From Fistulifera solaris (lineage: Eukaryota > Bacillariophyta > Bacillariophyceae > Naviculales > Stauroneidaceae): DNA of 64,000 bases. The DNA lies in NCBI GenBank assembly GCA_030295235.1, contig AP026143.1, positions 744,001 to 808,000 of the forward strand. The letters are read 5' to 3'. A program made the translations under genes and the position numbers. Shown piece by piece: positions 46,270-55,467 of this stretch; the stretch's first letter is position 1, and each line of letters begins with the position of its first letter. Under the pieces are notes generated by a model. The model did no database searches. It was given only the letters and a program-made list of their open reading frames with translations, and had not been told where the DNA came from.

Positions 46270-47157
46270 TCTCTTCGTTTTTCTTCTATATTGTTAGGAA
46301 ATAAATGGGTCGCAACAGCCCTAAAGATAAAGGAAACGCATTCTGACGATCGCGAAAGAACAAAAATAACAATAAACGAAAATGGTTGGCTTTCGGACCT
46401 CGGCTATTGCCGGGACTAAATTCTATTGAGTCGTATAAAATGGTAATATACTATTTGCATTATAGTACATATTCGCGCAACTTTTTTCAAAATTTAGTCG
46501 ACGCAAATTGTTCGTATACAGCGTACAACATCACCAAAATGAACGAAATCAATAAATTCATGTTTTAATGAAGTAAGAGTATCGTCTTCAAATGCGTAAA
46601 CCGTGTTTGAGTGCGTTAAAACAAACCTAATGCGTTTCATCTCGAGAAAAAAACATCCGCGACGACAGCAGAGGTCGAAATCCATCATATTATTCAGCCT
46701 CCAAAAAGCGTTTATGGTTTTTAGAGTTTGAGCGGCTTCAAAAAGCCGCTATCACAGAATGATTTGCTCAATAACATTTCCGGGACTGAAGTATTATTGA
46801 TTCACAAAACCTCTCTCGTACACTTTCTACCATAGTTTATTCTCTTCTCGATTTCGCATCTCGCAGCGCAACAACTTATGTAACTACTCCGGAGTACTTC
46901 TAACTTCTGTTGGATCATAGACACTGCAAACATTGGACGCTACCAGGTATTAGGCATAGCTTATGCAGAATTGACGCCCTCTCTACTTAGGTGAAAAAAG
47001 CGCAACACTCGAGGATAAAGCGACAAACGGTATATACCAGAACCTGTTGAAAACGAGAGAACTGAAAGACTAATTGGCTAAATGAGTTGAGAAAATAGTT
47101 ATGAATACAACAAACGTTTATGATGATACGGTGAGTTTACTGGCGCGCAACCGGCCT
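46270..47157. other. Intergenic
   Basis: This is the promoter side of the SET/JmjC gene and the 3' flank of the Lys-rich gene. The nonamer TACCAGGTA lies at 46941. Weak frames exist but none has recognisable features. Confidence 0.5.
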
Positions 47158-49178
47158 TCATTGATATAAAAGATGAGATTCTTTGGATCGAATTTGGTGG
47201 CAAAGCTCCAAGCCTACATCCGAGTAGGAAGCAATACTAGGACGGCGTTGGGGTTTGCGGGGAGACACATCCGCCACCGTATCGATCAAATTCTTGGCGG
47301 CCTCGCGAGCGTTTTGTAACTTGCGAACCATGGTAGTCATTTCAAAATCGGTAACCGGAGGTTCCGCAAAACTGATGGTCTTTTTCACTTTGGGCTTTTT
47401 CTTCTTCTTTGTGCTTCTTCTTCTTATCCTTTTTCGACTTTTTGTCCTTTTTGGATGACGAACTGCTTTTTTCTTTTCAGTGACTTTTCCTCCTTTTCTT
47501 CTTTCGAGGATTCTTTCTTCTTGTCCTTGTCTTTTTTTCTTCTTCTCCGCCTTTTCTTGTTCTTTTCTTCTTCTTGTCCTTCTTATCCTTCTTATCCTTC
47601 TTCGACTTGTCTTTATCTTTCTTGCTATGCTTTCGCTCCACCTTCTTCTTATCACGCGACTCTTTCGAATCATCGGAGCTACTACTACTGCTGCTAGTGC
47701 TAGCACTAACGACGCGTTTGATGGAAGGGAGTCGCCGTAACGTAGGCAAGTCTTTGTAAGGCGGCAAATCATTTTCCTCTGGTAATAGTATTTCGGGTAA
47801 GAGGTCCTCTTCTTCCTCTTCGGTCTTCGATTCGCCCATCATTACGTCATAGCCCAGGTCCGGGAAATCACTTGTCGGCGGAAGAGACCATGTGAAATGC
47901 AGACCTTGTGGACGGTTGCAGATCCTCAAAGGCTCCGGCTTTTCCTCCGCCACGGTGCGCGACAAGCTTTTGTGCAGTTGAGCTTGCAGACGTCCGAACC
48001 AGTTCTTGGGTTTTGAGACCGTGAGCGGTACCACCGGCGCCGATGACCGCGCTGTTTCCTTTCGAACTGTTTCGGAATAGGTAGCTGGAAACTCCGTGTC
48101 CATGGGTACTTCGAGACTCTTGCACCTGTATTCTTGCTTGCAAGCAGCAATCAGCTTGGCGTGCTTCTTCGATTGCATGTAGTCTTCTGGGAGGTCTACA
48201 GCAACATGAACACTGCGAGCCACGGATCGTCGTCGACTCAGTTGCTCGAGTGGGAGCCCAGCTGAAGTCATGGACGAAGGCGTATGTGTCTTGACAGCTG
48301 TATCTTCTTCATCGTCGTTCTCGTTGTTACCATGTGGAACTTGAATATTCACCTTTTTGCGCTCAAGGGCATCTTTTTCAAGCCCTTCTTTGTACGCGTT
48401 TGCAGCCATTTCCATCTTTTGCTCCTTTGCTTTTTGCAGGAAATGCGCTCGATGCGATTTCTTCACCTTTTCTCGCAATGATCCGAATAGCCCTGGTGAT
48501 TTCCCCGTTTTCTCTTGGAACATATCGAAAAACTCATCTACGTCTTGAACTTTGGCTTCGACATCGATTTCGCTCGCGACGGTTTTGTCCTCCCTTGATC
48601 GCTTTTTTCTGTCTAAATCGGCCTCCCACTTTGGAGACAAGTTTCCTTGGATAGTGGAGGCTTGTTTTGCACGTTTTCATCATTTCAAAAAGTCGCGCTT
48701 TGGACTTGATATAACCATTATTGTTTCGTTTGTTGGAAGATGAGTCAGAAATAGACTTTTGCGGAGAATTCCTTTGTGAAGACTCAAAGATGCTGACTCG
48801 ATCCTGAATTGAACTGCTCATCGGTTGTCGAAATGAGCGACGAATCATGTTAGGTCTCCTGTGGACGTCGTCTTCTTCGCTATCGCTATCATCGCAGATT
48901 TCGATAAGGTCTTCATTTTCTTCGGCTGACAAAGGCATTGCAATATCGAGCCGCGATCGCTCCTGCGAAGACGATTCGAAGAAGGATGTTCGTTGTCGAA
49001 CCAATGGAGAGAGACGAGGCGAAAGACTTTTTCGCTCCATCGAGGGCTCATCATCGTAATTATACGTAAGGGTTTGCTCACTCGTTTTGCTTAGCAGTAT
49101 TCGTGCAGTCACCTGCTCAGCCATCTTTGTGTGCAATGGACGAGACACTGGACTGCAGGGGCTTTCCGATGAACACAT
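47158..49178 (-). CDS. Low-complexity Lys/Ser-rich protein of unknown function
   Basis: I do not recognise this gene. From ATG 49178 (MCSSESPCSPVS) it encodes an about 670-residue largely disordered protein. The N-terminal third has a threefold motif: VRQRTSFFESS, IQDRVSIFESS and IKSKARLFEMM, a pattern of basic residues followed by phenyl residue and Glu. The middle has a helix-prone segment (VDEFFDMFQEKTG, then AHFLQKAKEQKMEMAANAY) and SVHVAVDLPEDYMQ. A long Lys-rich tract (KKDKDKSKKDKKDKKDKKK) precedes a conserved-looking end with TISFAEPPVTDFEMTTMVRK and PQRRPSIASYSDVGLEL. The frame changes at the T4 run 48674-48677 and more than once in the Lys tract near 47400-47600, all at A runs on the coding strand. 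Nuclear or cytoskeletal scaffold is a guess. Confidence 0.65.
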
Positions 49179-50674
49179 TGTTGTTGCTAATGCTTCAGTG
49201 CTATTCTCTGCAAGTGGATACACGGAGTAGTTGCTTTGCTTGCAATGGCTTGCTTGTAGGTTTGCTTTGTTTGTTTTTTCACTTGATAACTTGTGTGGCG
49301 ACGAGAATCAAAAGAGGAAAAACCTTTTCAATCCGATGAGGCAAAACGAGAACGAGATGGAAGATAGAGGTCACGTGACAAATTTCTTCTTTAACCCACG
49401 AACAGGGCAATACTGAAAACGAACAACAGAAGAACGCTACGTGGTTACAATGACTTCTTACAACTCATAGGGCCTATGACTCATTCTATGGAATCATATG
49501 GAGAACATATGACTCAATTTCAAGTTCCAATGTCTCCTGTTCCACCTTCCTTGTATAAGTAGGACTTTGAAGTCGCCTTCTTTTTAATCTTGAAGTGCAA
49601 CGAGATCTTTAAGCTTTTAAGAATTGCCCTTAATCAGAAAATCGTGGAAACAGTTTGGAATGATCGAAAACAGTTTGTCATACTCGAAAACAGTTCACAG
49701 ATTTTATATCCTCTCTGTAGTACTGATCTGCTGTTTCGGCGCGCTAACCAATGAAAACTCTAAATTCGATCCATGCGTTACTCATGTTCTCAACCGGGAA
49801 GCAAGGAACAAGGAACGAGCAAGGTAAGATGTACCTGGTACCGTAAGATGAAAGAAGAAAGAATGTTTTCTGTTTTCTTTTGTAATTTGTGATTACTGTA
49901 CGTATTGACTATTGACTAGCTAGTCTATGAACTATGAACTTTAAATGCAGTACAAGTATGAAATGACTGATTGGGTCAATGCTTCGATGGGAGGTCGAGC
50001 GAGGGAGAGCCGAAGAGACGAGAGAAGAGAGACATTGTGGCATCCATCATCGATGCATATCAAGCTCGAATCTGGGGAGAGAAGGTCTTTGACAGTTCGC
50101 AAAATGGCTATTGCAATAATTAAGGTCGAGTTTCGACTCTTAGCTTGTGCTTTCGATTCTCCATTTGAAAGAGAAGAGCGACAAAGTCGAGGTCATAAGG
50201 AATGATTTGAGAGTGATGGGATCAAAACGCTGTTCTTTATCTGTCGGAACGCCATGTTTCAAGACCGTTCACGCTGCGAGAATCATTACTCGACATTTAC
50301 TTACCCTTCCTGCTGATAAATTAGTTGTTCATCTGCATTGAATGTCTGCTTCTGAGACAGCTGGTGCCTCGTGCTCTGGCTGGAGTTGCAATTTGCCTTT
50401 ATAGAGCTATAAGCAACACTTCGATCGCTACAAATGTGTGTACAACAGCAATATTGCGGAGAGGAATAAATTCGTGCAGATAATAAACGAAGATACACCC
50501 ATCCATCAATGATTCTACCCTTTACTCAGATTTTACTCAGAAATTGACTTGATAAAGCACTCGTTACTCGCCTCTGCAAGGTTACCTGGTAGGCCAAAGC
50601 ATAAATGCCCACCTTCGTGACTAGGAAAAATCCATTTTACTGGTTAGAGCAAAGTGAATTTTCTTTTTTTCTTC
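49179..50674. other. Intergenic, about 1.5 kb
   Basis: It contains purine-rich GAGAGAAGAGAGA-like sequence near 50020 and two TACCTGGTA nonamers at 49832 and 50583. Short open frames on the plus strand (for example 49945-50205) show no family features. Confidence 0.5.
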
Positions 50675-51424
50675 TTAGCTACGCCTTTTTCGAGCATGTT
50701 GTGAGGGATTCAAACAAAAGCAGATAAAAAAGCCCAGAGAGAAGACCGCTGTCAAAACAATTGCCGCGATAAATACAGCAACGATGGGCGAGGTCGAATC
50801 GGATGTCACCGAAGGTGAATCGCCTGTGAATCCTACGTTGTCTGCGGGCGCCGATTCCTTAACCGGTTCTGTTGGCGAGGCAGGCCACACGTCCCTCTCT
50901 GGCTTGGCAGTGGGAGGCGCTGTAGACGGTGTTATAGAAGCAAACTCCATAGGGATGTCGTCGCCTTGTGGGTCCACTGCAAACACATAAATGGCCATAC
51001 CAGCAATCGCCAGACAAGAGAGGAACGCACACGTCATTGACATTCGAAGCAACCATTTCGTATAGCCGGGCGTTTCTATTAGCTTTCCTTCAATCAAGGG
51101 CGCATTGAAGATTTCCAGCATCTTGGCTTCTCGGGCTTCATCTACAGGGACTGCGTGTGCTTCCGGAGTTGCAATATCGATGTCGGCGGTTGTCGGACTT
51201 GGCGGATTTTCTTCATCAACTTGTTCGTGACAAGAAGACTCTTCAGTTTGCTCTTGATCTAGATCTTCCTTTGTTAGCGCGGAGTCGAACTGGATTGTTG
51301 CGGCTTCATGGCTAAGCTGACTAACATGATCAGAGAACTCAGGCGTTTTATGATTGTCGCTGAAGATTCGTTGCTTTTCAGAGGGAGTTGCAAATTGTTG
51401 AGTAGCTTTCTCGCTTGTTAACAT
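50675..51424 (-). CDS. Two-TM acidic membrane protein of unknown function, copy A
   Basis: I recognise no family. The protein has 249 residues without intron: an acidic, Glu/Asp/Gln-rich N-terminal half, a conserved block AKMLEIFNAPLIEGKLIETP, a first membrane segment (LLRMSMTCAFLSCLAIAGMA then IYVFAV), a Pro/Thr/Ser-rich loop (TPSTAPPTAKPE) and a second membrane segment (VAVFIAAIVLTAVFSLGFFI) with a basic Arg-Lys end. The Pro/Thr loop looks extracytoplasmic. The block before and through the first membrane segment is shared with the adjacent gene 53021-51927 on the same strand, so the two are tandem duplicates. No catalytic motif is visible; a structural or sensing role in the cell envelope is possible. 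Confidence 0.75.
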   Translation of the reverse strand: MLTSEKATQQFATPSEKQRIFSDNHKTPEFSDHVSQLSHEAATIQFDSALTKEDLDQEQTEESSCHEQVDEENPPSPTTADIDIATPEAHAVPVDEAREAKMLEIFNAPLIEGKLIETPGYTKWLLRMSMTCAFLSCLAIAGMAIYVFAVDPQGDDIPMEFASITPSTAPPTAKPERDVWPASPTEPVKESAPADNVGFTGDSPSVTSDSTSPIVAVFIAAIVLTAVFSLGFFICFCLNPSQHARKRRS

Positions 51425-51926
51425 ATCGACAAGTAAAACCTTTAAAAGTTTACACGAAGGTAATGTTGACTGACAAATTTTAGAGTAAATTTATGCGAAA
51501 AATCGTGCGAAAAAGGCAAACGCTTTCGTTGTTGACCATGGCGGCAGCATCCAGCATCAAGCTCAATGTTCCCAAACGTGCACCTATACGACTGTAGAGG
51601 AAAAAGCAGCTCGCCCGCCGCATTCGGAAGCATGAATAATGGCCGTACTTCCAAGTGCATAGTACATCGTCACTGTAAACTCTGTATAGACCTTGGAGTA
51701 GGAGACACAAACACGAAGAAAACCTCAGCACCGAAGCGACAAGAGACAGAGACACATGCTACCGATTGCGGATAGCTAGGGAGACCGAGAAGAACCCCGT
51801 CGATGACTTTAGGAAGGTGAAACACACAAGGTCCTTCTTCTCTCATCAACTCCTTCATTCCATATTATATTCCTGCCCACACTGAGCAACGCTCAGGCGC
51901 GTGAACTTCGGAGTACAGAACTCCGT
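51425..51926. other. Intergenic between the two-TM paralogues
   Basis: The 500-bp spacer holds the promoter of copy A. I see nothing distinctive. Confidence 0.5.
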
Positions 51927-53021
51927 CTACTTGTCAATTGATTGCGAAGATCGTTGTGCTCTCTTTCGGATTTGCCAGTGGGCGACAAAAGCGGCTATCG
52001 CCACGACGGCACTGAGCGCAATCAAGGTGGAAATGAGCCCCATGGCGAGTGTCGAAGGTTGCGAAGTAGATGTTTCCAAAGTATCATCCCTCTTAGGACG
52101 TGACGTGGGTGGCATGGTGGGCCTCTTCTTTCCGGTATCAACAGCTGGTGGTAACGTAGTTCTCCCATTAGGAGCCATGACGGTTCCAACGGGTGCTGAA
52201 TCCGCCATTTCAGACTGCGGTGGCAGTACAGGAGGATAGGTTTCGTTCCCCACTGCTATAAACGTTGAACTTACTGGGGGCGCCATGTCACTTTCTGGTT
52301 TAATGTAGATTGTCGGATATATGGAAAATGTCAAAGTCGGCACAGCGGAAGGAGACACTGACGGAGCCGGAGTTGGAATCGGTTGCACCTCATTTGGCTT
52401 GACAGCAAACACAAAGACCGCCATTCCAGCAATCCCCATGAGCGACAGGAACGTACAAGTGAGCGAAACGGGCAGCAGATAGCGTGCATATTTAGGAGCG
52501 GAGACCGCTTCACCTTGCACGACAGGTGCGTGCAGAATTTCTAACAACTTTGCTTCCTGTTGCTCATCCACAGCTTCCGCTTGTATATCGGGAGGTAACA
52601 TGTAGGTTTCTTTGCTAAGGACAGGATCCACGTTGTCACTATCTCCTGCTTCTATAGTGCACGCACTACTCCTGTTCGAATGGAGACTTACAGTCCCCAA
52701 TTCTTCGACTGACGGAGGTCTTTCTTCGTCATGTTGTTGCCCTTCCTCTTCCTCCTCTTCATCGCTTTCTTCCAAATCCCAGGCGTCCTCTTCTTGTTGC
52801 TCCGCCGTCATGACGCGACTCCCAATCATATGCACCGCACCTGGTTGAGGAGGCGTTTCTTCACCATCCGGAGAAACCTCAATACGAGAAGGCTTAATAT
52901 CCGAATGACTATCGTGCTGCGGTTGTTGTTGATGTTGCTTCAAACAAGACGATGACGGAATACCTGTATGAATAATTAGAGGTCCTCGTTGCTGATTGTT
53001 TGTTTCCGGTGCAGTTGTCAT
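51927..53021 (-). CDS. Two-TM acidic membrane protein of unknown function, copy B
   Basis: This is the paralogue of the gene at 51424-50675. ATG 53021 (MTTAPETNNQQRG) gives 364 residues. It has a Gln/His-rich start, a strongly acidic run (DLEESDEEEEEEGQQ), the shared block AKLLEILHAPVVQGEAVSAP with first membrane span (VSLTCTFLSLMGIAGMAVFV), a longer Pro/Thr/Ser-rich loop with an NETYP glycosylation-type site, and a second span (MGLISTLIALSAVVAIAAFV) ending in basic residues. The shared features are position and sequence of the first span and the LEI-x-AP block; loops and the N-terminus have diverged. The role is unknown. Both genes are intronless. Confidence 0.75.
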   Translation of the reverse strand: MTTAPETNNQQRGPLIIHTGIPSSSCLKQHQQQPQHDSHSDIKPSRIEVSPDGEETPPQPGAVHMIGSRVMTAEQQEEDAWDLEESDEEEEEEGQQHDEERPPSVEELGTVSLHSNRSSACTIEAGDSDNVDPVLSKETYMLPPDIQAEAVDEQQEAKLLEILHAPVVQGEAVSAPKYARYLLPVSLTCTFLSLMGIAGMAVFVFAVKPNEVQPIPTPAPSVSPSAVPTLTFSIYPTIYIKPESDMAPPVSSTFIAVGNETYPPVLPPQSEMADSAPVGTVMAPNGRTTLPPAVDTGKKRPTMPPTSRPKRDDTLETSTSQPSTLAMGLISTLIALSAVVAIAAFVAHWQIRKRAQRSSQSIDK

Positions 53022-53589
53022 GATTCTTTTCACGCTTTTTAAAATGATAAAGTAGCTTGAAATGGTGAATTAATGTATGCAGAGATAATGCTGGAATGAA
53101 TATTTTTGTCCCCCTTGTTATTTGCCGCTGCTGTTATCGTCGACGCGCTTTGCGCTTGTCGCTCGTTAGTTGCTGCATGCGGCCTTTTGCTCCGTGGTTT
53201 CATTTCTCGTAAACTTTTCACGACAAAAGATGCACGACTACTATAATGTTGATGAGTGGTTTGAAATGAGAGCGGTTCGCATATCACTCTATTGTGGAGA
53301 GTAGCAAATGACTCATTCCCTTATTCAATACTTATGGCTTAAAAATACTCCGGGGCACAATGTTAATAAGTACAAAAACAGCTTAGCATAGTACAAATGT
53401 TGTTCTTGTCGTAGTCAGTCACGTTGCCGTTTGATGCGTTGAATAAGTCGCGGATCTTTTTCCACCCCTCTTTTGCTCATCACTCATCACTCACTCATCA
53501 CTTATCATCGAATCACTCTCGACGCCTGTGCGTATCCATCGTATCTTTGCGTCTCTTTATCAAGTATTTAAATTTGAAAGAGAAAGAGA
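53022..53589. other. Divergent promoter region of two-TM copy B and the PLAC8 gene
   Basis: The region separates divergent starts. It has CATCACTCATCACTCACTCATC direct repeats near 53478 and nothing else that I can assign. Confidence 0.5.
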
Positions 53590-54647
53590 ATGACGCTAAA
53601 AACAGTCGAAGTTCTAGCACCCAGCAATCTTCCGGAAGGATACGTCTTTGATGCGACAGTCGATGGTGTAACCGTGAGTCTCTTTCCTACTCTTCTCGAG
53701 TGTATGAAACAAATGAATGTTCTCATATCATCCCACCTTTCTCTTTGGACTAGTTCGCTGTCACTGTTCCCAAGGGAGGCGTAGAAGAGGGACAGCCGAT
53801 TCGCGTTGCTTATCCTGTTCCTTCCGCTCCCATCCTTGTTGCTGCGACACCGATTGTAGAAACGCCCATCACATCCTCGTTTGTACAACCGGATGGAACG
53901 CGTGTTACCGAAACCAAGCATCCCGACGGAACGAGTACAGTCATTCGGGAAACGCCTCGTATCCAGGGCAGCTCGGAATCTCAACCGTTGGCTCCGACCG
54001 GTCGGTTTCGCAACGGCATGTGCGATTGTTTCGAAGTATTTTGTTCCGGACGATTTTGGGTGAGTTTTTTAGGGCGATTTCGACTTGCATTATCTTCCCT
54101 TTTGTCGCGTCATACTTATGCTGGATTCTCTTGTCACACAGATGGCTTGCTGTTGCATAGGCTGTTACATGGGCCAGATCATGCAACGATTCAAATTGAA
54201 CCCTTTCGGTGCACCCGGCAATTATCAAAACACGTGCTTGATCTGCACCGTTGCTTTCACCATCCTTATTGCAGTGTCGTGGATTCTGACGGCTGCAGCT
54301 AACGTGAATTGTAAGTAGTCGATGTTTGGGAATATTCGATTCATGTTCAAGAGGGCGACTCATCCTTGTCCCTCCATCTATCGCTACAAAACGGAATGGA
54401 CAGTGAATCTTATTGTATTGATCTGGATGACAATTGCCATTGCTTTGACGCATAGGGAATTTCGCAAAAGTACTTGATTCCGCCCAAATGCTGCGGAGAA
54501 TCGTGCTGGGGTGATTGTTGTTGTGCCTTGTGGTGCGGTTGTTGCTTGGCCATTCAAATGGATCGACACACGCATGATGAGAAAATTTACAAATATCAAT
54601 GTTGCACAAATACCGGGTTGTCGCAAGGTGCTCCCGAAATTGTTTAA
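53590..54647 (+). CDS. PLAC8-family cysteine-rich membrane protein
   Basis: PLAC8 proteins are small Cys-rich membrane-associated proteins; plant relatives influence cell size and divalent cation transport. Four exons: 53590-53673, 53754-54059, 54142-54303 and 54456-54647, total 247 residues. The first two exons give a Pro/Thr-rich region. The PLAC8 part starts RNGMCDCFEVFCSGRFW, continues MACCCIGCYMGQIMQRFKLN and a membrane span (TVAFTILIAVSWILTA), and ends KCCGESCWGDCCCALWCGCC then LAIQMDRH, the typical second Cys cluster. At the third intron the stronger donor GTAAGT (54311) would break the frame, while GTGAAT (54304) keeps it; either a weak donor is used or one base is wrong. The first two introns are clear GT-AG. 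Confidence 0.85.
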
Positions 54648-55467
54648 AAAGGGTTATCTGGCGGACCTAAACTGTTGTTCATCTTTTGACATGACTGGAT
54701 ATTAGTCACGAAAGGTTTCTGTTTGTGCCCTTTTCCGTCCACTTTTCGCAAAGTTATTACTTATCAAAACTTAAAAAATTTTTTTTGCAACAACGTTTTT
54801 TACGAAGCGTCAATATAATTAGAATGGACCCGATAGTGTATCCATTATTTCATCATTTAATCGCAACACGAGCCCAAATAGATGCTGCAAATCCATTCAT
54901 GCCTTTCCATCAGTTATCTTTCGACAAGGCGGAGCTGTAGGCTATGATATTGGTCGATGTCTTGATCTTTGTTTTAAATTTGCAACTCAGCACGGCGACT
55001 AAAAACGTCGCAATTCCCATTGAGTGGTTTTTCTAAACCAGTATATCGCGAAAGTGTAGATTACTTTTTCCATGACTGCGTTTAGTCATGAGTCCAGATT
55101 GTGAAGTCAGAAACGAAGTGACGAGCGACGGACGACGGACGACGGAAGGAGCGACATCTGGAGCTACTCGGTTTAGGACACTCGTTTCGATAGTAGCATG
55201 TACTGCCATTAATGCCGAAGACTACTTCAAAACGTACAGTAGCGCGTAGTGTTTTTCCATGGTATTTTGCGAAAGCGTCGAAGCCGCGAAGAAGCCAAGC
55301 AGCGCGTAGCACGTGACAGAAAGTAACTTTCAAGAAGAAGATTATTGTGTGGAAGTGGAAGTCGTTTCATGCAATGAAAGATTATAGCAAAGTAAATAAA
55401 AAGGAAAACAAGAAAGAAGAGAGGTGAAAGGAAGCTAAAAATCTTTTAAATACAAAAGTCTCAAAGA
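54648..55467. other. Intergenic with two dispersed palindromes
   Basis: Copies of the imperfect palindrome lie at 54690-54710 (CATGACTGGATATTAGTCAC) and 55071-55090. The phrase GACGGACGACGGACGACGGA near 55130 is a small direct repeat. No gene is seen. Confidence 0.6.
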
